Assembly: GCF_018390555.1 (NCBI RefSeq)
Contig: NZ_JAHBGB010000027.1
Coordinates: 124,001 to 188,000, forward strand
From: Ancylobacter oerskovii
GTDB taxonomy: Bacteria > Pseudomonadota > Alphaproteobacteria > Rhizobiales > Xanthobacteraceae
Length of the DNA stretch: 64,000 nucleotides
Reading direction: 5' to 3'
A model generated the notes under the pieces. The model saw nothing but the letters and a program-made list of their open reading frames with translations, was not told where the DNA came from and made no database searches. The position numbers were made by a program, and so were the translations under genes. Shown here one piece after another: positions 47,010-55,940 of this stretch. Each line of letters opens with the position of its first letter. Position 1 is the first letter of the stretch.

Positions 47010-48188
47010 ATGAGGCACACCTCTTCCGCAGCGGCGGCGCGGGCGGAGACGCCGCCCGGCGGCCTGCGCGTCGCCATGCTGCTGGCGCTGCTGGCGATGG
47101 CCGGGCCGCTCTATATCGACATCATGCCTTCCATCGTCGCGGCGCTGCGGAGCGAATACGGCCTCGGCGCCGCGCAGGCGGGCTTCGTCGCCGCCAGCAA
47201 CGGCTATGGCTCGACGCTCGGCGCGCTGCTCGCCCTGTTCATCGTGCCGCGCCTGCCCTGGCGGCCTCTGGCGGTGGCGCTGCTCGTCGCCCTCGTCGCC
47301 GCCGATGTCGCCACCACGCTGGTGCGCAGCTATGAGGCGCTGGTCGCCGTGCGCGCCACCCATGGGGTGATCGGCGGGCTGCTGGTCGGCCTCTGCTACG
47401 CGCTCATCGCCCGCACGACGGATCCGCGGCAGGGCTTCGGCATCCTCTTCGTGTTCCATTTCGGCTTTGGCGGCCTCGGCGTCTTCGCCTCCACCTTCCT
47501 CGCGCCCTACATGACGCATGGCGTGGTGTTCCTGGTCCTCGCCGCCTTCGGCGTGCTGGCGCTATTGGTGATTCCGTGGCTGCCGGCCCTGGAGGCGCCG
47601 GCGCAGCCGGCCGGCCGCGCGGACGCGGCGCCCGCCCGGCTGCCGGCCCGCAGCCTCATGCGGATCGGCGGGCTGTTCCTGTTCCAGGCCGCCAATCTCG
47701 GTCTCGGCGCCTTCCTGATCGGCATCGGCGCCGATCTCGGCCACGCCGCGGCGTTCTCCGGGGCGGCGGTCGGGTTCGGCCTGTGGGCGGGCGTGCCGGG
47801 CGCGCTTGCCATGCTGGTGCTCAGCCGCGCCTTCGGCTGGCGCCCGATGGTGCCGATCGTGCTGGCGGCCGGCTTGAGCAAGGCGCTGATCGGCCTGGGC
47901 CACGACCCGGCGATGTTCGCCGGCGCGGTCGCCGCGGTGTTCCTCACCATGGCCATGGCGCTGCCCTACGCCTTCGCGCTCTGCGCCGAGGGCGACAGCA
48001 GCGGCCGCTCGGCGGTGCTGGCCGGCTTCGCCTCCAAGCTCGGCCTGTCCACCGGGCCGGCGATCGGCGGCCTCGTCTATGCGTTCGGCGCCCAGGCGCT
48101 GATCGCCACCTCCATCGCCGCCGTGGCGGCGGCGGCGGCACTGTTCGCGCTGTCGCTGCGTCCGCAGGCGATCCGCCAGCCGGCCTGA
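47010..48188 (+). CDS. MFS transporter
   Basis: 392-residue major facilitator with about twelve hydrophobic segments. Typical N-terminal pattern is VAMLLALLAMAGPLYIDIMP, then GYGSTLGALLALFIVPRLPW. The frame is open far upstream, but ATG 47010 is where the transporter begins. It is divergent from the 959-residue regulator, a common arrangement for drug or metabolite efflux. Substrate unknown. Confidence 0.88.
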   Translation: MRHTSSAAAARAETPPGGLRVAMLLALLAMAGPLYIDIMPSIVAALRSEYGLGAAQAGFVAASNGYGSTLGALLALFIVPRLPWRPLAVALLVALVAADVATTLVRSYEALVAVRATHGVIGGLLVGLCYALIARTTDPRQGFGILFVFHFGFGGLGVFASTFLAPYMTHGVVFLVLAAFGVLALLVIPWLPALEAPAQPAGRADAAPARLPARSLMRIGGLFLFQAANLGLGAFLIGIGADLGHAAAFSGAAVGFGLWAGVPGALAMLVLSRAFGWRPMVPIVLAAGLSKALIGLGHDPAMFAGAVAAVFLTMAMALPYAFALCAEGDSSGRSAVLAGFASKLGLSTGPAIGGLVYAFGAQALIATSIAAVAAAAALFALSLRPQAIRQPA

Positions 48189-48273
48189 TCGAGATTTTAC
48201 AGTTTTTTGCACCTTTGCCGGCGGTGCATCGGCTAACTCATGCGTGCCGCCAGGTGGCGGCCGGAGAGGGGCC

Positions 48274-48774
48274 ATGACCAAGGCGATCGGACCAGCCATG
48301 CGGTGGGACCCGCCCGCAGGCGGAGCGGAGGCCGATCCGCTCGATTCGCGCGAGTTCGAGCTGGTCCGCCAGGCGATGGCGGAGGCCTTCGACAGCGGAG
48401 AGGATTGCGAGATCGAGCAGATGGTGCGGCTGCGCAGCGTGCTGCCGGTGCGCCGTCGGGTGCAGGTGCGGCTGGAGCGCGATGCCGACGGCAAGGTCGC
48501 CGCGGTGCATGTCGCCGTCGAACGGGACGGCGAGCCGAAGGCGGCCTGGACATGGACGCCGGTGCATGCCGGCGGCGCCGACGGCCCGGCCATGGTCGAG
48601 GCCATCAATGCCTTCACCGCGGTGGTGCTGCATGCCGAGGCCGTCAAGCGGCAGGTCGAGCGCAACCAGCTGGCCGAGGTGTCCGGGTCGATCGAGCATA
48701 TCCTCGCCAATATCCACCGCGCCTGGCAGCATGTCGGCGGCCTGTGCCGGGAACGCTCCGCGCCGGCCGCGTGA
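48274..48774 (+). CDS. Hypothetical protein
   Basis: 166-residue soluble protein, acidic, with LVRQAMAEAFDSGEDCEIEQ and RRRVQVRLERDADGKVAAVH; the second half is helical (AFTAVVLHAEAVKRQVERNQ). No family recognised. ATG 48274 follows GGAGAGG. The pattern of Arg/Glu-rich beta strand then helix looks like a real folded protein. Confidence 0.6.
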   Translation: MTKAIGPAMRWDPPAGGAEADPLDSREFELVRQAMAEAFDSGEDCEIEQMVRLRSVLPVRRRVQVRLERDADGKVAAVHVAVERDGEPKAAWTWTPVHAGGADGPAMVEAINAFTAVVLHAEAVKRQVERNQLAEVSGSIEHILANIHRAWQHVGGLCRERSAPAA

Positions 48775-48798
48775 GGCGACCGCGGGCCGCGGCGCCTC

Positions 48799-49851
48799 TC
48801 ACGGCAGGTTCTCGCGGAAGATGACGTCGATCGAGGGCGCGGGCACCGCCTCCGTCGCGGGGCGGCCGGCCCGCAGATTGGCGAAGATCGACAGGCAGCT
48901 CGCCAGCGTCGCCTGCGGGTTCTGGGTGATGACGGCATCCATGGTCCCGTCGAGCAGCAGCGCCCGCGTCTCGCGCGTCAGGCCATGGCCGACGAAGACC
49001 ACCTCGTGCTGGCGGCCGGCCTCCTTCAGCGCCCGCGCGACGCCCGTCGGGCCGCCGCCGATATTGTAGATGCCGGCGAGGTCGGGATGCCGGCCCAACA
49101 GAGTCTTGGTCTGGCGGTAATTGCGCGCATCCTCGTCCAGCCCCTCGCGCAGCCCCACCACCTCGATGGCGGGAAACGCCTCCTCGAAGAGGTGCAGGAA
49201 GCCCATCTCGCGCTCCTCATGGGCGCGATAGCTCAGGCTGCCGGCGATCATCGCCACCTTGGCCGGCCGCGGCCCGATGAAGCGGGCGATCAGATAGCCG
49301 GCGGTGCGGCCCGCCGAGCGGTTCTCCAGCCCGACATAGGCGACGCGCGCGCTGTTGCCGACATCGGTGATCAGCGTGACGGTGGGCACGCCGCGCTCGG
49401 CGAGGCCGTTGACCGCCTCGCGCACCAGCGGATGCTCCAGCGCCATGAAGGCGACGCCGTCCACCTCCCGGCCGATCTTCCTCAGCTTCTGCGCGAGCAG
49501 GTCGGGACGGAAGCTCTCGATGCGCTCGATCCGCGCGCACATGTTCACGGCGGCGAACTGGGCCTGCGCGCCGCCGATCAGGCGTCCCAGCAGCGTCACG
49601 AAGCTGTTCTCGCCGGCCGGCAGCAGGAAGGCGAGGCGCAGCGGCCGCAGGCCGGCGGACGCGCGCTCGCTGGCATCGGTGATGTAGGCGAGCTCGTTGG
49701 CGGCCTGCAGCACCCGGCGCAGCGTGGTGGGCCGCACCCCCGCCCGGCCGTTGAGCGCACGGTCGGCCGTCGCCGTGGAGACCCCGGCGCGGGCGGCCAC
49801 ATCGGCGAGGGTCGGCAGCTGGCGGGTCCTGGCGTTGTCCTCAATCGACAT
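48799..49851 (-). CDS. LacI-family transcriptional regulator
   Basis: 350-residue regulator. The N-terminal helix-turn-helix reads LADVAARAGVSTATADRALN (residues about 12-30), followed by a periplasmic-binding-like effector domain (LRLAFLLPAGENSFVTLLG). Start ATG 49851 matches the usual short LacI N-terminus; ATG 49860 is possible and TTG 49863 is unlikely. It is divergent from the SDR/TRAP/RLP operon and most likely represses it until a sugar acid is present. Confidence 0.88.
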   Translation of the reverse strand: MSIEDNARTRQLPTLADVAARAGVSTATADRALNGRAGVRPTTLRRVLQAANELAYITDASERASAGLRPLRLAFLLPAGENSFVTLLGRLIGGAQAQFAAVNMCARIERIESFRPDLLAQKLRKIGREVDGVAFMALEHPLVREAVNGLAERGVPTVTLITDVGNSARVAYVGLENRSAGRTAGYLIARFIGPRPAKVAMIAGSLSYRAHEEREMGFLHLFEEAFPAIEVVGLREGLDEDARNYRQTKTLLGRHPDLAGIYNIGGGPTGVARALKEAGRQHEVVFVGHGLTRETRALLLDGTMDAVITQNPQATLASCLSIFANLRAGRPATEAVPAPSIDVIFRENLP

Positions 49852-49857
49852 CGGAAA

Positions 49858-50091
49858 CATCAAATAACATCAAAATTCGGCTTTGACCTCATGTTCTAGG
49901 CGAACGTAAATTTCCTGCAAGCGTGAAATGCGCAGCCGAATAATCGGAACGGGAGACCGAAATGAGCGCCATCATGTCATTCAAAGGATCGGAAAGCCGG
50001 CGCTGACCGCCTGGAGCCGGCGCCGCCGCGCGCGGCAGGCCGGGATAGGCCCGGCATCGGCGCTCGGCCATTTCGCATCAAAAAACATCAA
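49858..50091. promoter_or_regulatory. Repeated 16-bp element flanking the divergent promoter
   Basis: CATCAAATAACATCAA at 49858-49873 and CATCAAAAAACATCAA at 50076-50091 differ by one base and lie in the same orientation, one beside the LacI start and one about 50 bases before the SDR start. A shorter CACATCAGG follows the second copy. They are the most A/T-rich words of the region and good candidates for operator half-sites. Confidence 0.5.
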
Positions 50092-50142
50092 TCACATCAG
50101 GTCATCGCCGGCAACGGCGCGGGACCGAAGCAGGAGAAGCAG

Positions 50143-50940
50143 GTGTCGGGTCCGCGTTTGAACGGCAAGGTGGCGATCGTGTTCGGGGCCGGCTCCATCG
50201 GCGAGGGCTGGGGCAACGGCAAGGCCGCCGCCGTCGCCTATGCCCGGGCGGGCGCCCGCGTCGTCGCCGTCGATCTCGATGCCGCGGCCGCCGAGGCCAC
50301 CCGCGCCGTCATTGCCTCGGAAGGGTTCGAGGCCATCGCGGTGACGGCCGACACCACCCGCCTCGACGAGGTGCAGCAGAGCATCGAGGCGGCCCGCGCC
50401 GCCTTCGGCCGGATCGACATCCTGCACAACAATGTCGGCATCACCTCCCAGGGCGGCCCGGTCGAGACCGGCGAGGAGACCTGGGACCGGGTGATGGCGG
50501 TGAACGCCAAGAGCATGTTCCTGACCTGCAAGGCGGTGCTGCCGGTCATGGAGGCGCAGGGCGCCGGCGCCATCGTCAATATCGGCGCCCTCGGCGGGGT
50601 GCGCTGGACCGGCTATGCCTATTGCGCCTACGCCGCCAGCAAGGGCGCGGTGAACAGTCTCACCCAGAGCGTGGCGCTGCAATATGCCGGCAAGGGCATC
50701 CGCGCCAACTGCATCCTGCCGGGGGTGATGGACACCCCGCACATCTACAAGCAGATTTCCGGTTTCTATCAGGATAACGAGGCGATGGTCGCCGCGCGCC
50801 ACCGCATGTCGCCCACCGGCCGGATGGGCGATGGCTGGGACGTGGCGCATGCCGCCGTCTTCCTCGCCAGCGACGAGGCCCGCTACATCAACGGCGTGGA
50901 GCTGTTCGTCGACGGCGGCCTGCACGCGCGCTGCAACTAG
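50143..50940 (+). CDS. SDR-family oxidoreductase
   Basis: 265-residue short-chain dehydrogenase. The cofactor motif is an unusual GAGSIGEGWGNGKA in place of the typical TGxxxGIG, followed by NNVG near residue 90 and YAASK as the Tyr-Lys pair. The position of the catalytic Ser reads Ala/Leu (NIGALGG), so activity or mechanism may differ. GTG start with AGGAG just before it. First gene of the TRAP/RLP operon and probably oxidises the imported sugar or sugar acid. Confidence 0.8.
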   Translation: MSGPRLNGKVAIVFGAGSIGEGWGNGKAAAVAYARAGARVVAVDLDAAAAEATRAVIASEGFEAIAVTADTTRLDEVQQSIEAARAAFGRIDILHNNVGITSQGGPVETGEETWDRVMAVNAKSMFLTCKAVLPVMEAQGAGAIVNIGALGGVRWTGYAYCAYAASKGAVNSLTQSVALQYAGKGIRANCILPGVMDTPHIYKQISGFYQDNEAMVAARHRMSPTGRMGDGWDVAHAAVFLASDEARYINGVELFVDGGLHARCN

Positions 50941-51012
50941 ACGAGCCGGCCCGCAGCCTCGGGCCTTTCGAGCATTTGCCAGAAGGCAAGGCACACAACA
51001 GGGGAAACGACC

Positions 51013-52032
51013 ATGACCGCCACCACCCGCCGACACGTGCTGAAGGGCCTGCTGCTCGTGCCGGCCGCCGGCTTTGCCGCCGGGCTGCCGCGCCCCGCCC
51101 GCGCCGCCGAGATCACGCTGAAATTCGGCAACAACCTGCCGGCCAGCCATCCGCTGAACATCCGCGCCGCCGAGGCGGCCGAGCGCATCGCGCGCGAGAC
51201 CGACGGGCGGGTGAAGGTCGACATCTTCCCCAACAACCAGCTCGGCGGCGACACCGACATGCTGTCGCAGGTGCGCAGCGGCGGCATCGACATCTTCAAT
51301 GCCGGCACGCTGGTCATCGCCACCCTGGCGCCGATCAGCGCCATCACCGGCGTCGGCTTCGCCTTCGCCAATTACGATCAGGTGTGGAGCGCGGTCGACG
51401 GGCCGCTGGGCAACCTGATCCGCGCCGCCTTCGCCAAGGTCGGGCTCCATACCTTCGAGAAGATGTGGGACAACGGCTTCCGGCAGATCACCACCAGCAA
51501 CCGGGCGATCGCCGCCCCCGCGGATCTCGCGCGCCTGAAGATCCGCGTGCCGGTCAGCCCGATGGGGATCGCGCTGTTCCAGGCGCTCGGCGCGTCGCCG
51601 ACCAGCCTGCAGTTCAGCGAGGTCTATTCGGCGCTGCAGACCAAGGTCGTCGACGCGCAGGAGAACCCGCTCGCCATCGTCGAGACCGCCAAGCTCTACG
51701 AGGTGCAGAAGTTCTGCTCGCTCACCAACCATAGCTGGGACGGCTACCACATGGTCTTCAACGGCCGCTCCTGGCGCAACCTGCCGGACGCCGACAAGGC
51801 CATCGTCTCCCGCGCCTTCAACGAGGCCGGGCTGCAGCAGCGCGCCGACCTGCGCAAGCTGAACGAGACGCTGCGCGCCCAGCTGACCGCCAAGGGCCTC
51901 GCCTTCAACGAGACGCAGCCGGAAGGCTTCCAGGCCAAGCTCCGCGAGGCCGGCTTCTACCAGGAATGGCAGGGCCGCTTCGGCAACGAGGCGTGGAGCG
52001 TGCTGGAGGGCACGGTCGGGCGGCTCGCCTGA
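51013..52032 (+). CDS. dctP: TRAP transporter substrate-binding protein DctP
   Basis: 339-residue periplasmic binding protein of the TRAP type. The N-terminus shows a Tat-like or Sec signal (TTRRHVLKGLLLVPAAGFAA, cleavage after RAA). The mature domain has LKFGNNLPASHPLNIRAAE and the conserved Arg region LKIRVPVSP near residue 176. It supplies ligand to the following permease. Ligand unknown; by operon context a sugar acid. Confidence 0.92.
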   Translation: MTATTRRHVLKGLLLVPAAGFAAGLPRPARAAEITLKFGNNLPASHPLNIRAAEAAERIARETDGRVKVDIFPNNQLGGDTDMLSQVRSGGIDIFNAGTLVIATLAPISAITGVGFAFANYDQVWSAVDGPLGNLIRAAFAKVGLHTFEKMWDNGFRQITTSNRAIAAPADLARLKIRVPVSPMGIALFQALGASPTSLQFSEVYSALQTKVVDAQENPLAIVETAKLYEVQKFCSLTNHSWDGYHMVFNGRSWRNLPDADKAIVSRAFNEAGLQQRADLRKLNETLRAQLTAKGLAFNETQPEGFQAKLREAGFYQEWQGRFGNEAWSVLEGTVGRLA

Positions 52033-52058
52033 GGCACCGGCACGGGCAGGAACACAAC

Positions 52059-53945
52059 ATGGCTGGACACGCTGCACCCATGGCCGTCGAGGCCCCGCCG
52101 CCCTCCTTCGGCATGGCGCGCCTGGCGGCGATCATCGATCGCCTCCTGGGCGGCGCCGTCGAGGCGGCGACCGCCGCCCTCGTCGCCATCGAGGTGGTCG
52201 TCCTGGGAGCGGGCGTCGTCGCCCGCTACTGCTTCCACGCGCCGCTCGTCTGGTCGGACGAGCTGGCCTCGATCCTGTTCCTCTGGCTGTCGATGCTCGG
52301 GGCGGTGGTGGCGCTGCGGCGTGGCGAGCACATGCGGATGACCGGGCTGGTCAATCGCGTGCCGCCGCGGCTGCGCACGCTGCTGGAGGCGTTCGCCTTG
52401 ACCGCCTCGATCGGCTTCCTGCTGCTGATCCTGCCGCATGCGCTGGAATATGCGCAGGAAGAGTCCTTCATCGTCACGCCGGCGCTGGAGATCTCCAATG
52501 CCTGGCGCGCCGCCGCCCTGCCGACCGGCATGGCCTTGATGCTGGTCGCCGGCGGCCTGCGGCTCCTGCGCGCCGGCTCGTTCCGGCCGGTGGCGATCGC
52601 CATCGTCCTGACGGCGCTGCTCGTGCTGGCCTTCTGGCTGGCGGGACCTGCGCTGAAGCCGCTCGGCAAGCTCAACCTGCTGGTCTTCTTCGTCGGCATC
52701 GTCGCCACCAATGTCTTCGCCGGCGTGCCGATCGCCTTCTCCTTCGCGCTGGCGACCTTCGGCTATCTGTCGCTCACCACCTCGACGCCGATGCTGGTCA
52801 TGGTCGGGCGCCTCGACGAGGGCATGAGCCATCTCATCCTGCTGGCGGTGCCGCTGTTCATCTTCCTCGGCGCGCTGATCGAGATGACCGGCATGGCCCG
52901 CGCCATGATCCAGTTCCTCGCCTCGCTCTTGGGCCATGTGCGGGGCGGCCTCTCCTATGTGCTGATCGGCGCCATGTACCTGGTGTCGGGCATTTCCGGC
53001 TCCAAGATCGCCGACATGGCGGCGATCGCGCCGGTGCTGTTCCCGGAGATGAAGAAGCGCGGCGCCCAGCCCGGCGACCTCCTGGCGCTGCTGTCGGCCA
53101 CCGGGGCGCAGACCGAGACCATCCCGCCCTCCATCGTGCTGATCACCATCGGCTCGGTCACCGGCGTGTCGATCGCCGCGCTGTTCACCGGCGGCATGCT
53201 GCCGGCCCTGGTGCTGGGCGCGGCGCTGTGGCTCGTGGTCTGGTGGCGCTATCGCCGCGAGGACCTCAGCCGGGTGCCGCGGCCGACGGCGCGGGAGATC
53301 CTCAAGCTGGCGCTCGTCGCGGCACCGGCCATCGCCCTGCCCTTCGTCATCCGCGCCGCCGTGGTCGAGGGCGTCGCCACCGCGACCGAGGTGTCCACCA
53401 TCGGCATCGCCTATTCCGTCGTGGCCGGCCTGCTGATCTACCGCCGGTTCGACTGGCGCCGCCTGCCGCACATGCTGGTGGAGACCGCCTCGCTCACCGG
53501 CGCCATCATCTTCATCATCGGCTGCGCCACCGCCATGGCATGGGGCCTCACCCAATCGGGCTTCTCGCAGGATCTGGCGAAGCTGATGGCGGGCGTTCCC
53601 GGCGGCACCTGGGGCTTCCTCGGCGTCTCCATCCTCGCCTTCATCATCCTCGGCAGCGTGCTGGAGGGCATCCCTGCCATCGTGCTGTTCGGGCCGCTGA
53701 TGTTCCCCATCGCCAAGCAGGTGGGCGTCCACGAGGTCCACTACGCCATGGTGGTGATCTTCGCCATGGGCATCGGCCTTTTCGCCCCGCCCTTCGGGGT
53801 CGGCTACTACGGCGCCGCGGCGATCAGCAAGATCAACCCGGACGAAGGACTGAAGTTCATCTGGGGCTACATGCTGGCTCTTCTCGTCGGCCTGCTCCTG
53901 GTGGCGGCCGTGCCGTGGATCTCCATCGGCTTCCTCAATTCCTGA
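52059..53945 (+). CDS. dctQM: Fused TRAP transporter permease DctQM
   Basis: 628-residue membrane protein combining both TRAP membrane subunits. Residues about 1-180 hold the four-helix DctQ part (VVVLGAGVVARYCFHAPLVW, FLWLSMLGAVVALRRGEHM). The rest is the large DctM part with many helices and signatures such as LLAVPLFIFLGALIEMTGMA and GSKIADMAAIAPVLFPEM. It drives sodium-coupled import of the ligand bound by DctP. ATG 52059. Confidence 0.93.
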   Translation: MAGHAAPMAVEAPPPSFGMARLAAIIDRLLGGAVEAATAALVAIEVVVLGAGVVARYCFHAPLVWSDELASILFLWLSMLGAVVALRRGEHMRMTGLVNRVPPRLRTLLEAFALTASIGFLLLILPHALEYAQEESFIVTPALEISNAWRAAALPTGMALMLVAGGLRLLRAGSFRPVAIAIVLTALLVLAFWLAGPALKPLGKLNLLVFFVGIVATNVFAGVPIAFSFALATFGYLSLTTSTPMLVMVGRLDEGMSHLILLAVPLFIFLGALIEMTGMARAMIQFLASLLGHVRGGLSYVLIGAMYLVSGISGSKIADMAAIAPVLFPEMKKRGAQPGDLLALLSATGAQTETIPPSIVLITIGSVTGVSIAALFTGGMLPALVLGAALWLVVWWRYRREDLSRVPRPTAREILKLALVAAPAIALPFVIRAAVVEGVATATEVSTIGIAYSVVAGLLIYRRFDWRRLPHMLVETASLTGAIIFIIGCATAMAWGLTQSGFSQDLAKLMAGVPGGTWGFLGVSILAFIILGSVLEGIPAIVLFGPLMFPIAKQVGVHEVHYAMVVIFAMGIGLFAPPFGVGYYGAAAISKINPDEGLKFIWGYMLALLVGLLLVAAVPWISIGFLNS

Positions 53946-53983
53946 GCTTCCCCTCTTCATCTCACAGCGAGAGAACGCATCCC

Positions 53984-54544
53984 ATGAGCCGCTTCTTTGG
54001 CCAGATTCGTCAGGCCGGCTACGTCGTCCCGGATATCGAGGCGGCGATGGACTATTGGAGCCGGGCGCTCGGCATCGGCCCCTTCTTCTACAACCCCAAG
54101 GTGCCGATACGGAATTACCGCTACAAGGGCGAGGCCTACGAGCCGCACAATTCGGTGGCGCTGGCCAATTCCGGGCCCTTGCAGATCGAGCTGATCCAGT
54201 GCCGCAACGACGTGCCGTCCATGTACAGGGACTTCACCGAATCCGGCCTCACCGGCCTGCAGCACGTCGCCTACTGGACCTCGGACTATGACGCCGATCT
54301 CCAGCGCCTCACGGCGCTGGGCTTCACCCCAGTGATGAGCGGCGAGGTCGGCGAGCGTGGCCGCTTCGTCTATTTCGACACCCATTACCACCCGGGCACG
54401 GTGATCGAATTGTCGGAAGTCGCCGGCCCGAAGGGCGAGATGTTCCGGCTGATCCGGGAAGCCTCTGAGAACTGGGACGGCACCGATCCGGTGCGGCCCT
54501 TCCCCGACCTCGCCCGGCTGGCCGGCAGCCCGGCGGCGGCGTAA
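53984..54544 (+). CDS. VOC-superfamily (glyoxalase/isomerase-like) protein
   Basis: 186-residue vicinal-oxygen-chelate protein with two beta-alpha-beta modules. Metal ligands are probably Gln in QIRQAGYVVPD, Glu in QIELIQCRN near 66, His in LQHVAYWTSD and Glu in VIELSEVAG. Such folds catalyse isomerisation, epimerisation or C-C cleavage. It lies between the TRAP permease and the RuBisCO-like gene, so it may prepare the sugar-acid intermediate. The exact reaction is not known. Confidence 0.8.
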   Translation: MSRFFGQIRQAGYVVPDIEAAMDYWSRALGIGPFFYNPKVPIRNYRYKGEAYEPHNSVALANSGPLQIELIQCRNDVPSMYRDFTESGLTGLQHVAYWTSDYDADLQRLTALGFTPVMSGEVGERGRFVYFDTHYHPGTVIELSEVAGPKGEMFRLIREASENWDGTDPVRPFPDLARLAGSPAAA

Positions 54545-54653
54545 CGCGCGGCCCGGCCCACCCGGACACCCCACCTCCTTCCCGCCGCTGCCCGCCCCGG
54601 CACCGCAGCGGCCCGTGACGCCTGACCGGGCGCGACCCGGCAAAGGGGAACCC

Positions 54654-55940
54654 ATGTCCTTCCCGATTTCCCCCGACCGCCTCGAAGCGAGCTACCTGAT
54701 CGAGACGCCGCTCGATCCGGCTGACGTCGCCGAGGTGATGGCCGGCGAGCAGTCCAGCGGCACCTTCACCCGCGTCGCCGGCGAGACCGACGAACTGCGC
54801 GCCCGCACCCGCGCCGTCGTCACCCGCATCGACGAACTGGAAAGCGTCGGCGAGCCGAGCCTGCCCAATGCCTGGCTGACGCGCAAACGCATCAAGGGAC
54901 CGTGGCGCCGGGCCCGGGTGACGATCTCGTTTCCGACCGCCAATGTCGGGGCCAACCTGCCGACGCTGGCCTCCGTGGTCGCCGGCAACCTGTTCGACCT
55001 CGGCGAAGTCACCGGCCTCCGGCTCGACAGCCTCGCGCTGCCGGCGAGCTATCGCGCGCGCTTCCCGCTGCCCCGCCAGGGCATCGCCGGCACCCGCGCG
55101 CTCACCGGCGTCGCCGGCGGGCCGCTGGTCGGCTCCATCATCAAGCCGAATGTCGGGCTGAGCGCCGGGGAGACGGCCACGCTGGTCGCCGATCTCTGCG
55201 CCAGCGGCCTCGACTTCATCAAGGACGACGAGATCTCCGCCGATCCCGATCATGCCCCGCTGGCGCAGCGCGTGCCGGCGGTGATGGCGGCGGTGCGCCG
55301 GCATGCCGACCGCACCGGCAAGCAGGTCATGGTCGCCTTCAACATCACCGACGAGACCGACGCCATGCGCCGGCATGCCGACCTCGTGGCACGCGAGGGC
55401 GGCACCTGCGTGATGGCGAGCCTGAACTGGTGCGGCTTCTCGGCCGTCGAGACGCTGCGCCGCTCGACCGATCTCGCCCTGCACGGCCATCGCAACGGCT
55501 ATGGCGCCTTCTCGCGCCATCCCCTGCTCGGCATCTCCTTCCAGGCCTATCAGGCGCTCTGGCGGCTCGCCGGCGTCGACCACATGCATGTCCATGGCGT
55601 GCAGGGCAAGTTCGCGCAGGAGGACGCGGAAGTGGTGGCCTCGGCGACGGACTGCGTGACCCCGCTCGCGCCTGGGATCGACGACCGCGTGCTGCCGGCC
55701 TTCTCCTCCGGCCAGTGGGCCGGCACGGCGCAACCGACCTGGGACGCCATCGGCCATGACGACCTGCTGTTCATGGCGGGCGGCGGCATCCTCGCCCATC
55801 CCGGAGGGGCCAAGGCGGGCGTGGCGAGCATCCGCCAGGCCTGGGCGGCGGTCGCCGCCGGCGTGTCGCTCGACGAGGCGGCGCGGACGCATGCCGAGCT
55901 CGGCCAGGCGCTCGCCTTCTTCGGCGGCAAGGCGGCATGA
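54654..55940 (+). CDS. RuBisCO-like protein (form IV RLP, OiaT/OiaX-like)
   Basis: 428-residue RuBisCO-like protein. The carbamylated-lysine motif GLDFIKDDE (Lys near residue 189) is fully conserved, so metal-dependent enolisation chemistry is possible. IKPN near 162 keeps the first active-site Lys, and the loop-6-type Lys appears in VQGKFAQ near 318. RLPs adjacent to a DUF1537 kinase are known from D-apiose pathways, where they decarboxylate (OiaX) or cleave (OiaT) 3-oxo-isoapionate 4-phosphate. Which of these it does, if either, cannot be decided here. Its stop overlaps the kinase gene. Confidence 0.88.
   Translation: MSFPISPDRLEASYLIETPLDPADVAEVMAGEQSSGTFTRVAGETDELRARTRAVVTRIDELESVGEPSLPNAWLTRKRIKGPWRRARVTISFPTANVGANLPTLASVVAGNLFDLGEVTGLRLDSLALPASYRARFPLPRQGIAGTRALTGVAGGPLVGSIIKPNVGLSAGETATLVADLCASGLDFIKDDEISADPDHAPLAQRVPAVMAAVRRHADRTGKQVMVAFNITDETDAMRRHADLVAREGGTCVMASLNWCGFSAVETLRRSTDLALHGHRNGYGAFSRHPLLGISFQAYQALWRLAGVDHMHVHGVQGKFAQEDAEVVASATDCVTPLAPGIDDRVLPAFSSGQWAGTAQPTWDAIGHDDLLFMAGGGILAHPGGAKAGVASIRQAWAAVAAGVSLDEAARTHAELGQALAFFGGKAA

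Noticed and set aside
46902..47519. N-terminal extension of the 959-residue regulator
   Set aside because: It overlaps the start of the divergent MFS gene and has no homology-like features; the winged helix begins near 46901.
49860..49863. TTG start for the LacI gene
   Set aside because: ATG starts at 49860 and 49851 are available and closer to the family pattern.
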